Assembly (NCBI GenBank): GCA_039090855.1
Contig: CM077013.1
Coordinates: forward strand, 135,119,240 to 135,183,239
Direction of reading: 5' to 3'
Source of the DNA: Macrothele yani
Lineage: Eukaryota; Arthropoda; Arachnida; Araneae; Macrothelidae
DNA: 64,000 bases
The position numbers and the translations under genes are program-made. Of the stretch, positions 43,406 through 53,622 are shown piece by piece (positions within the stretch are counted from its first letter, which is position 1; every line of letters begins with the position of its first letter). Below the pieces are notes generated by a model. The model was not told the origin of the DNA and searched no databases. It was given only the letters and a program-made list of their open reading frames with translations.

Positions 43406-46400
43406 CACGAGTCACAGGTAACGCTTCGGGTTCAGACTCTCCAGACGATCATGAAGCTTTAGTGGTTGCTGGAAAACGCAGTGGTGCTACTCGCTCCAAG
43501 ACGAAGAAGTCAAAGACTCTGGCGTCCCGAAGATCATCTCGCTCTTCTACCCGCTCATCCTCTCGCTCCGTCAGCTCTCGACGACCGTTCTCCAGGTCGC
43601 CTCTACACACTTCCTCTGAGACAGCATGTGAGGGTGCCTTTCCCTCACTAGAAGAATTCACAACTTTTCTTGCTGAAAATGCTTTCCCTGCTGAGCCTCT
43701 GCCATACGAGGACGTGCTGGATTGCCTTTTAGGGTCCTCTAGCCCTTCCTCAGCACGCACTTCCATTCAGCAGTATGAAGCAGCTCTTCCACAAGTGCTG
43801 GTTCAATTACACTCACTTGAAAACACTCTTCGGCGCACTGCGGACGAGGTCCCGTGGAGTGCTTGTTTTCTCCGTCGACTCCACTCCATCACTACAGCCA
43901 GTCAATTCCTACTGCATCCCACAACTAACCTAGACATTCAAGGTGGTGTCACTTAATTGTCGCGGTTTTGCGACACCTCTTGCGAATGCGCTGGTACGAG
44001 AGGATCTTGCTCCGCTGAATGCTGATATATTACTTCTGCAGGAAACAAACTGTACTTCCACCACTCAATTTCATCAATGGCGTCAGTGGGATCATACTTT
44101 CCATCACGCCTACAGCCAACTGTCGCGTGGTGGCATGGCAGTTGGTGTTCACTCACGTTTTCGTTCAACTCTTTCCTCCTTCTCAGTGAAAAACTTATGT
44201 CGAGACTTATTACAACGAGTCTCTTTCACCGTCGCAGCTGAAAAATTTCATGTATTCAACATTTATGTTCCTTGCACTCCTACTCACGTGCCAGAGTTGT
44301 TTGCAAAACTTCGACGGGCTCTGTCACGTATTCCCATCACCGACCGGGTACTTATCGGAGGTGACTACAATTGCACTCTACATCCCCTAACTGATCGCTC
44401 TTCTTCTTCCAGAGAACACCGTACGGAAGTAGTACATCTCTTACAGTCTATCACTTCAGACTTCTCACTAGTAGATGTTCAACGCCATTTGTCACCAACC
44501 CAGACTACAGATACATGGCGTGCACCAAGAGCCATTGATCCTCCTACAGCAAGATTGGATCGCTTTTATGCAACTTCTCTTCTTCTACCAGCAATATCAG
44601 ATTCATGCTGTACACCCACAGCTTCCTCGGATCATTGCGCCATTGCCATAACAGTTTTTGCTACTTCAACACAGCCACGTATACAATCCGGCCTTGGACT
44701 TTTGACGACACTCTTTTAGATGACTCAGCCTTCTGCTCATCGGTGCGAGATTTTCTTGCGGATTGGCGTACAAGGCTTCATTCTGCACCGTGCCCCCTCA
44801 ACGTTTGGTTGGAAGTAAAACGCCACCTCATATTACTGGTACGAAACCTGTCATACTCGATCATGACACAACGGAGGATGCAACTTGATCATACTAGGCA
44901 AATGCTTTCCTTGCTCAATCTTGCTGATCCCCTATTTCAAGTCTACCAGGCAGAATTACATTCACTTTTGGTGCCACTTGCAAAACAAGCCCTTCAACGC
45001 CTTAAACTACAACACCTGAAACCTGATGCTTGTTCGTACGAATTCCTTACGTCACTTGAGTCAACTCGCCGATCCTCTTCTGTTCTGCAGCACCTTCGTC
45101 TTCCAACTGGAGTAGTTTCATCCGAACCAGTTCCAATTTGTTCTATGGTACGTAATTTCTACATTTCAAAATTTTGTGAAACTCCTCCTCCCTCACCTAC
45201 GGCTTCTGCTCTTCTGTTCTCTTCTTTGCCTCAGGTCCCTTCTCATCTTTCAGCCAGCCTCCTCCATCCTCCCACTTTAACTGAGCTCTCTGACACTTTC
45301 TCGTCCCTCAACCCCCGGGCTTCACCTGGCCCGGACGGTCTCCCTGTTTCTTTCTATAAGGCTTTTCTTCCTACCCTCCTTCCATTTCTCCTCTGTGCCT
45401 TTTCTACTGCCATGCATCTTACATCTCTTCCAAGGAGTTTCACGCTCGCACATGTTGTACTTTTCCCCAAGAAGGGTGATCCGCTTGACTTGGGGAATTG
45501 GCGTCCCATCTCACTCTTAAATACTGATTATAAACTCTATACTAAATTTCTGTCCCGCCGGCTTAACCCCATACTCCCTCATATTCTCTCCACTAATCAA
45601 ACCTATACTGTACCCGGGCGCTCCATCTCCCATAATATTCAGCTTCTTAATGATCTAATTCACCTCGCCCGCTCTCGCTCAGAACCCCTTGCTCTTCTTT
45701 CCCTCGATCAACGCTCAGCATTCGATAATATTTCTCATGATTACCTTCTTGCTACATTACTAAATTTCGGATTTCCTCCTTCCTTTGCTCCTCTTCTCAT
45801 CTCCCTCTACCGGGACGCAGTTTTCCACGTCAAGCTGCTCAACCTTCTCACAGCTCCCATACCCTTTCGTCGCGGCGTGCGTCAGGGTTGCCCCTTATCC
45901 GGGCAGCTCTTCGCCCTCGCAATAGAACCTTTTTTACGCGCAGTCCATCGATCCTTCTTTGCTTCTCTACCACCGGTGGTAGCCAGCACACGTCATCATG
46001 TTGCTACCTATGTTGCCTACGCCGACGATATTACATTCTGCATTCGGCAAGACTCACAATTTCACGATCTCCACAATCTCTACAATACCTACGCCTCATG
46101 TTCCGGAGCAGCGCTAAACACAACGAAAAGCACAGGCCTATGGACCGGTTCGTGGACTAACCGCACTGACTCTCCTTGGGGAGCAGAGTGGTCCAACACC
46201 TCTCAACGATTCCTAGGAGTCCACCTTGGAAAACCAGCAACTGCTTCACTCGTCACCTGGACGACTCTCCGGCCACGCCTACATCGCTCGGTCGCAATCT
46301 GGCGGCGCGCACAATTCTGCACCCCCGTCTTTCAAAGAGCACGTCTAACGCACACTTACCTGCTTTCAATGTGCACGTATTCCTGGTTGGCTTCGAAGCA

Positions 46401-47766
46401 ACCAGCACTACGTCTTCTTGAACTCACCCGCTGTCAAACTCAGGTTATCTGGCCCGGCCATCACTGGGTCGGAGCACCTCAACTCAGCCTGTCTCCTTCC
46501 AACGGAGGCATTAGTCTACCCGACGTCAGATCCTATTACATGGCTTATCGTGTGTCTACGTTTTTACGATCACTTGCGGCACCTGCTCCCTCTGCAGTTG
46601 CTGCTCGTGATGTCATAGTATCTCCGCATAACCCACGCTTTACTCTCCTTTCGTTCTTACTCATGGACCACTGTCCCCTTCTCACACTTTTCCCTCCTGT
46701 CTACAAAGAGGCTATCTCCTTTCTTCGTTCCCTCCCTTTTTCTCGCTCTCTCCCTGCCTCCACAAATGACCTACTTTCCGAACCTCTTTTTTTTTCTTCT
46801 CTGCTACACCCTCCCCATCTCCCATGTTTTGCTTTTCCTTCATGGCTCAGAGCTGGAGTCGTTACTGTCAGCGATCTTGTTACCACCGATCTTTCCTGGC
46901 TCCCCTTCTCTTCTCTACCCTCTGCTCTCAGTTTCAATGCCAACGCTCACTTTGTTCACAACTCTCTTATTTTTACTATAATCTCCCTGTTCCCTGAGCT
47001 TGCTACTCCCTCAGGTCTCATTTCTATTCACTCTGCCTCTCTCCTTCTCCCATTTTTTCTGTCGTCCATTGGTCCACCTCTTCCTCTTGTCTCTTTCTCA
47101 ACAGCTGATCTCTACCGTTTTCTCTCTCGCTCTTCCGCACCTCTTCCCATTTCTGGTATTCCACTTTCTTCTACCTCCGCAGTGTGGTCCGCTGCGCTTT
47201 CCCCACTTTCAGCACCCCTTGAAGTCAATTCACATTGGCTTTTCTTACACAACCGCCTCCCTGTGCCGTCGATTTTACATCGCATGACCATTTTATCTTC
47301 ACCCTCCTGTCCGTGTTGTGGCGAGGAGGCTGACGTTCAGCATGTCTTCATGTACTGCACAGTATTATTGCCAATACTCCATCTCGCTTTCACGCTAGCG
47401 CAACGATCCTGTGAGACCGTCCTCACCTTCAGCGCCTACCGAACACTACTTCTGAACTCTTCTCGCCCTATTCACCTTCCGGCAGTCTGCTCCTACATCT
47501 TCGTGCTTGTAAAACATATAATTCACGTGTATCATCTTCAGCGTCCCCCCGAAACTTCTACTGACATAAATAAAGTCAGTACTGCGTTACTTTGTCATTT
47601 TCGTAATCGCCTACTCTCCCGCCTTCGACTAGAACTTACCACTGCAGTTGCACGCTGCAGTGAACCACAGTTCCTATCAACTTGGTCACCAGCAACCACT
47701 TGGTTTGCAGGGTCGCCCACAACGCTTCACCTTACAGTCGGAACTTTTGTTTCACCTACCTCCTGA
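43402..47766 (+). pseudogene. Tx1 LINE ORF2, two compensating frameshifts
   Basis: I read this as one ORF2 of about 1450 codons whose endonuclease segment has slipped out of frame. 43402-43956 is in frame: MTRVTGNASG, an Arg/Ser-rich stretch (SRRSSRSSTRSSSR), then LENTLRRTAD. The endonuclease (from about 43934 to 44690) reads in another frame: VSLNCRGF, LLLQETN, GGDYNCTL, RLDRFYAT and SDHCAIAI. The first frame then resumes to 47766: NWRPISLLN, LDQRSAFDN, GVRQGCPLSG, the catalytic YADD, and a C-terminal zinc knuckle CPCCGEEADVQHVFMYC (C-x2-C-x7-H-x4-C). The reverse transcriptase part alone is uninterrupted over 1000 codons. Sequencing error at either shift cannot be excluded. Confidence 0.82.
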
Positions 47767-49270
47767 TAGATACAATTTTTGCCATGCTGATTTGTCTTCA
47801 ATCTCTGCTTCATCAGAGACTATTTTTTGTCTTTTCCGACAAATTATCATACATAAACTGTATTCTCTCACCACTATATTGAGCTTTGTGTATAGGTCGT
47901 TGCGTCAGCTACAAGCACCTGTAAATCTTCTTTTCATATGTCATTTTGAGACGATTTTTCTATACACATTTCCTGTTTTTTTTTTTTTTTTTTCTTGCTT
48001 CGCAACTGAGTGCAATCTTGTTCCTCAACATTCACTGTACTATATTATTTGCACTCTCTATTTTATCAGAATTTTTTTGTTTGTCTCACTATTGTACATC
48101 ACTTTTAGTAGATCAATTATTGTATAGAATCCTATGAATTGTTCGAAGCATGAGCTACTTATAATTGTCAATTTCTTTTCACGCTTTTTTTAAGACTCTG
48201 TTCTCATCCTCTTCACATGTATCATTTCGTGTATAACTCATGTGTAAATTTTTTTGTTTTTCATTACTCATCTTGCTGAATTATGTATTCTCTCTGCGAT
48301 GTCAGAGACTATTTCTTTTTACCACCTCTGACAAATCAATATATATAAATTGTAACTTCTCATTGTACAGAATCATGTATATAGGTTGTTTCACGAACCA
48401 CAGACATCTGTAAACTTTGTCGTTTTTACAGTATATTCTTATCTTCAATTCCTGATTCAACAGTGTAATTTTACTTTTCAAATGTATAAATTTGTGTTCT
48501 CCAATACTCACTGTGATGAGTTGTGTCTTCTCTCTGTATTTTCAGAGATTATTTTTTTCTTTTGTATTCTCAGGAAAATTATTGTATATAACTATTTTTC
48601 ATATCACCGTTGTATGTAACATGTAGTACCGCGAGCCACATTCATCTGTAAATTTTTCATCATCTGTCTTTCGAACTTTCGATTTCATGTTTGTCCCTTG
48701 ATCACCTGCAACCTCCTGGTTTTCCAGGTCACCCACAATGTTTCACCTTTCGGTCAGAACTTTTTTTTCATCAATATTGTGTAAAATTTATACTCTATAG
48801 TGCTCATCATTCTGGATTGATTTTACTCTCTGTATTACCAGAGATTCATATTGCCTCGCCAGATTTCTACTGCACTTAACTGTTGTCATGCAAACGTTGC
48901 ACCGAATCCTGTAATTAACGTAGCGCAAGCTGCACATTCTGTTAATTTCTCATCACCTGTCTTTTGATCTATGTCTGCAAGCTCGAATTCTGTATTATTC
49001 CTTGCATCAATACTGTGCAAAATTAATATTGTATAACGCTCTTCTAGCTGAATTGTTCCTATTCTTTGCTTTGTCAGAGACTTTTGTTGCCTCACCAGAC
49101 ACTCGGGTGTAATTAACTGTTTTTTTTACTATCATCAATGTACAGAACCGTGTAAATAAGCAGTAGCGTAAGCTACAAGCATCTGTAAATATTTTTTTGT
49201 CATACATCATTTGAGATGATTTATTCAAGCACATCTCCTGTATCTTTCTTCTAATAAATACTGTGTGAAA
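47640..49270 (+). repeat. degenerate repeats in Tx1 3' UTR
   Basis: About five diverged units of 200-300 bp follow the ORF2 stop. Landmarks recur: CATCTGTAAA-like at about 47918, 48408, 48645, 48930 and 49180; TCAGAGACT or CAGAGATT at about 47812, 48302, 48544, 48838 and 49074; GTACAGAA near most. The stretch 48700-48765 also resembles the end of ORF2 (47685-47750), with CAACC, GGTTT, CAGGTCACCCACAA and TTCACCTT in order. Confidence 0.78.
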
Positions 49271-49289
49271 ACTGACCCTTCGAGACATG

Positions 49290-50209
49290 CTTTCGACAAG
49301 GTTTTGGAACGCAGCTATAGGTATGCGCTTCCATTCAGTACATAATGCTGCCGCTAACTGTTCCTTAGTAGTAGGCCTTGGTTCCAAACTTCTTATACGG
49401 CGATCTAATTCATCCCATGGGTGCTCTATGGGATTATGATCAGGGCTGTGTGCCGGCCAATCCACACACGATACGGAATTATCGTCACACCATGCCGTAA
49501 GTGTCCTTGCTTTATGGCTCGGTTCCATAGTATTGCCACAGAGTTAGTAGGGCATAATTGTCCAGAATATCGAGGTAGACGCGCTGGTTAACAGGTTTGT
49601 CCACGATAACCAATGGGTCGAGACCATACCGCGGAAAACACCTCCACACGAATACACTGCCAGTTCCAAACTTGACCGTAGGAACAATACACTGTTTTAA
49701 ATAACGTTCCCAAGCCTGCCGCCATACCCACACACGGCCATCAGACTGATGGATCGTGTATCTGGATTCATCAGTCCATAGGACCCGTTTCCATTGATAT
49801 ACTGTCCACAATAAATATTCTTTAAACCATGTTAAACGACAAGTAGCATTCAGAGTGGAGATAAAAGGCTTAGAGCAGCGCCACGACCACGGTAACCCAT
49901 GGAATGAAGTTCTCTGCGAATGGTACGTTCATTTTTACTCACCTGTACACTGAGGTCTTGTGCAGTACTCCGTCGATTAGCTGTAACGACTCTCCTGAGG
50001 CTTCGACGTCCTCTATCACTGATTTTCTTTGGTCTGCCGATACGTTTTGCTGCTTAAGGCACGCCATGTGTCTTCCACTTATTCAGTAAATCCAAAACAG
50101 TTGACTTGGGCATGTTTAAAAGCCTCTGAGTTTCTCTTGTGGACAACCTACTAATATAACGCCCAACAATCTTTCCTTTCTCAAAGTCAGTTCTCTCTCG
50201 CTGCGACAT
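49290..50209 (-). pseudogene. Tc1 transposase, split and lacking second Asp
   Basis: The start at 50209 reads MSQRERTDFEKGKIVG. 49811-49512 reads WTDESRYTIHQSDGRVWVWR with the first Asp, then VDKPVNQRVYLDILDNYALL. 49528 on reads SHKARTLTAWCDD, then HNPIEHPWDEL with the Glu. A 32-bp deletion at 49511-49520 has removed the WYQQDNAP codons. The last C-terminal codons lie beyond the LINE at 41830-41895. Confidence 0.9.
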
Positions 50210-50359
50210 TTTCACTCAATCTCACAGTGCGATATGATCGCGGTCAGCTGCAGGCTTGTTTTTATACCGTTTGCAGCTGTGCCGCGCATCTTAACAACGC
50301 AGTGGATCCGTTCATTTGCTTTTGAAGGGATGTCCGGTGACTTTTGTCAATATAGTGTA

Positions 50360-51130
50360 TGTAAAAATTGAGAAACTACATAGTGTTAAAAACAGGTATA
50401 CTAGTGTTTCGTAAGCAAACCTAGGCTGTTGCTTTTATGTTTAACAATATTTCTGGTTTAGGTAGGTAATATAATATACGAACAGGAAAAACACTAAGAA
50501 CAAAGACTTACACAGATAAAAAGACATTTTTCTTTTTGCCTTCTGGTTTTTTTTTTTTATTCGAATCATTGTCAGACGAATAAAAGTAAGTCTAGTTCTT
50601 TAAATTTTGATTGAAGTGAAACAAAAACAACTTACAGTTGTTAAATGAGCCAAATTTATAAGAAAAAAAAATCCTCCCTGCGCTCTAGTTTTTGAAAATG
50701 CCATCCACCCAGTCTCTATTTTTGCCTCTACGATTGATACGATGTCTTGCGTGATTTTTTATTTTATTTTTCTTTCCCTGTTATGAAATAGTCTGTCGCA
50801 CATAAAAGCAAGCTAGCTAGCTAGCTAGCAGGAACAGCAAGAGAGTAACTGAACTTGCTCAAATTGTCAGAACTTTATCTATGTGTCCGGTGTACGTGTG
50901 CCTATCTGTACGACCTTTGATACAGTTGGCTACCGTGCACAATACAAAGCAAATGATCAAATATTACATAAACTGAGTATCAGAAAAACACTATTTTTTT
51001 TTCTTTTTTAATATAATGTTGGGACTTTTATTTGCTAGAACAAAAAAAGAAAAATTATTTTATGTTGGGGCAAATTTTGAAGATGGTAATCCGTTTTTTG
51101 GTGTAATTGTGACACGGATGGTAAGTCAGA
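50360..51130. other. AT-rich, no gene
   Basis: No domain-bearing frame. A short (GCTA)n run lies at about 50808-50829. Confidence 0.5.
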
Positions 51131-51136
51131 TAATAT

Positions 51137-51600
51137 CCGAAAACTTGAAAATTTCGTCATCCTGGAGCGGGAATCGAACCTGCGTCTCCCATATAGCGCC
51201 CGGGTATGCTAACCAGATCAGATCATATGTAGAAAATTTTAGGAAGGGAGTGTCTGACCTCAGGTCTTAAACAACCCTTAGAAATAGGAAGCTAGGAGAT
51301 TTGGGCTAGGGTGCTCGATAGGAAAGTGACACAGAGGCGAGGTAGAAAGGGGGTGGAAGACGCTCTTATTTATTACGGGGGGGGGGGGGCAAGCACCCGG
51401 GGTCCGACGGCTTAACGTACCCATCCGGCGCACGGTGGGTATTTAGTGGTTCGAACGTTCGTACCTGCCCAGAATCGAACATGAGGTTACCTCCATGGCA
51501 GTAACGAACGCTGACCACTAGGCCACCCGCGGCCCTGTATACTAACCACTACACCACCCAGAACGACAAAGTGGCAAGTTTCATCCCGTATTTGATTTAC
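51137..51600 (-). mobile_element. SINE-5, interrupted by SINE-3
   Basis: The two halves of a tRNA-like SINE flank the SINE-3 copy. The right half carries the A-box region (GGGTGGTGTAGTGGTTAG). The left half carries the B-box (GGTTCGATTCCCGC) and the tail GACGAAATTTTCAAGTTTTC. It matches the copy at 25125-25270. Confidence 0.72.
51216..51536 (-). mobile_element. SINE-3 nested in SINE-5
   Basis: A 321-bp minus-strand copy of the SINE at 16853. The duplication GTATGCTAACCA (51204-51215) / GTATACTAACCA (51537-51548) shows that it landed in the A-box of the host SINE. A G-run at about 51377-51390 is an internal expansion. Confidence 0.92.
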
Positions 51601-51803
51601 GTTAGGCATCTTATTTTCTTTTTTTTTTTTTTTCTCCTTAGAATAGAACATGTTTTTATTTTTGTGTTTTGGCAGAAAAATAAAAACATGTACAAAAATG
51701 TCACAGGGTGGCCTCCACTCCCTCTGTATCCGTGTCTCCCTCAGCTGTTCCCACTCCAAACACATTTATCAACATCAGTTTGAGATGACCCGTCGCTATC
51801 TTC

Positions 51804-52017
51804 TTTTGGGAGGGGGTGGAGGTTTAACGCCTATCGTGGGCAACTCAATGGGCTAAGCAGTCCCTCGTCCCTAATTTAGGGTCACTGGTTCCAGGGAAGG
51901 GAAAGAGCCAGTGGCGTAAGACAAACAAAACATCCATGCCTCACGGGATTCGAACCAGGACCCCATTCGGACGAATGATCAGAGGCTATCGCTTAGACCA
52001 CTGCTGCACAGGGGCGG
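51804..52017 (-). mobile_element. SINE-1 copy, 13-bp TSD
   Basis: CGTCGCTATCTTC (51791-51803) is repeated with one change at 52018-52030. The tail has mutated from T-rich to GGGAGGGGG. Confidence 0.92.
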
Positions 52018-52136
52018 CGTCGCGATCTTCATTTCAACTGAATAAAATTGCGGCCAGCAACACTCCCTCAAAGGAGAATTTTATTTATTCGGGTATTTAT
52101 CAACCACTATGAAATACTCTGAAGGATACATAGCAC

Positions 52137-52205
52137 TCGCTTGTCCCTAATTAGGGGGCACTGGTTCCTGGTAAAAGAGAGAGCCAGCGCCGTAAGACAA
52201 ACACA
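52137..52205 (-). mobile_element. SINE-1 body fragment
   Basis: Only the middle of SINE-1 (CTAATTAGGG, CACTGGTTCC, GAGAGCCAGCGCCGTAAG) remains. Confidence 0.75.
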
Positions 52206-52214
52206 CCACCAATG

Positions 52215-53620
52215 GCTGGCGTGTTTGTCCTTCATCCTGCGCTCTAACCCATCTCTGACGACTATCCAGAGACTGATTGTATATGTAGCAGTGCCTCTGA
52301 CCATTCAGCCGCAGGTGCGAGTGGCCTACATCACGGGGTGAAGCACGTGACGACGTATTTTGCATATACGCTTCGTAAGTGATGTTTATGTTCACTGTAA
52401 AAAATAAGGTGTTAATTCACGAAAAATTTCTGAAGATAACGAGCGTCAAAGTTGCTGAAAAGTATCCGTCTTTTAACGGAATTTGTCTTAAAAAGTTCCT
52501 GTTTTTTTTTGTTGTTTTTTTAACTTCCGTATTTCCACAGATTTTCCGTAGTCAGTAATTCCATTTATTTCAGGAAAGTACGTTTCAATTTTTTCCATAT
52601 TTAGACAGAAATTTCGCAAAATCCAACTTTCTGAGTATTTCAGTCTTCACGCGAGAGAATCATTTTGCACCCCGGGGGGGGGGGGGGGGGTCGAGCCCAA
52701 GTCTTTTGGGTTGAAGCTGCGCGTCTTAACCACTCAGAAAGTGACGGGAATTAGACCAACGTTCAAGACAAAATTAATTGGACGATGCTTTTTTTTTTTT
52801 TTCGTATGCATTAATGTGAGTGATTTAGTCATTTTGTTTCCTGTTAGAGCTTATGTTTTTAAATACGTTTGTATTTTTTTCTTCTGTAGGATGTCTTATT
52901 GCAAACTTGTTTTTTTCATGGCGATTTTTCGAAGCAACAGAATGATTTGGAGTTAGATCTTTTTGCAACTGACAATCACTTTCAATTATCTTTAAGAGAA
53001 GGTGCAATGTACTGTTTTATAATATTTCACAAAACTTCTAAATATAAAATTTACTCTTGACAGCTATATAGTTTTTGGCTTAAGGACTCCATAGACTGAT
53101 ACATAGACATGGTACAGTCACCTGTACAATAAATTAAGTACCCGGTTTCTTACGGTAACACAATCTGGTGCACAAAATGGGGAACAAGATAAGAAATAGC
53201 CTGTGCCATAGTAATCAAAATTCATGCTACATATACTATCCACAATATCCGATCTCGCTACAGAATATCAAATTCAAATACTTTGACAGACTATATACCG
53301 AAATGTAACAGTTAATCGAACCCCAAGCATTCCCGTGAATCTGTCCTATTGCCGGAAATCATTCGTTATATGGATACGGAAAAAGTGAGAACGGAGTTTT
53401 TCAGTTAATATAAGAAAGAAATTACAGAAAGGTTTCTGAAAATTCAGAATTTTCCGTTGACACATCTTCAAAACGGCAAGTTAACGTCAACATACAGTGT
53501 TAAAAAAATCTACTTAAAAATGAGAACCTGAACCTGCTCGGTTTTTTTAAATACAATGGTATCGTAAACGAGTACATAACATGCTCAAATATAAGTAACC
53601 ATACATTGGGATGTAAGGTC
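52215..53620. other. no gene recognised
   Basis: AT-rich DNA. A CACTGTAAAAAA motif at about 52396 and another CAGTGTTAAAAAA at about 53492 could be MITE ends, but I could not pair them. A G-run lies near 52674-52690. Confidence 0.45.
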
Positions 53621-53622
53621 AG

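Larger units (their letters stand above)
41900..49270 (+). mobile_element. Tx1-clade LINE, full length (7.4 kb)
   Basis: A 7371-bp non-LTR retrotransposon bounded by an exact 10-bp duplication ACTGACCCTT (41890-41899 and 49271-49280). It has a 219-bp leader, ORF1 (zinc knuckle), ORF2 (endonuclease plus reverse transcriptase) and a 1.5-kb 3' untranslated region with internal repeats. It ends ...GTGTGAAA without a poly(A) tract. The palm motif QTYTVPGRSISHN is a Tx1 hallmark. Confidence 0.92.
41803..50352 (-). mobile_element. Tc1-like element interrupted by Tx1 LINE
   Basis: TA at 41801-41802 and 50353-50354. Termini TATTGACAAAAGTCACCGG on the left and TATTGACAAAAGTCACCGG inward from the right match almost perfectly. 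The left part 41803-41899 and right part 49271-50352 together give about 1.17 kb and align with the element at 28637-29860. The LINE sits between them. Confidence 0.95.

Noticed and set aside
49007..49270. Tc1 transposase frame extended by about 85 codons into the LINE
   Set aside because: The extension is the antisense of the Tx1 3' UTR and begins exactly at the insertion junction, so it is accidental.
52690..52740. tRNA-like segment (A-box TGAGTGGTTAAGACGC, B-box GGGCTCGACCC)
   Set aside because: Only the two boxes are suggestive; the stems are poor and a G-run replaces the 3' half.
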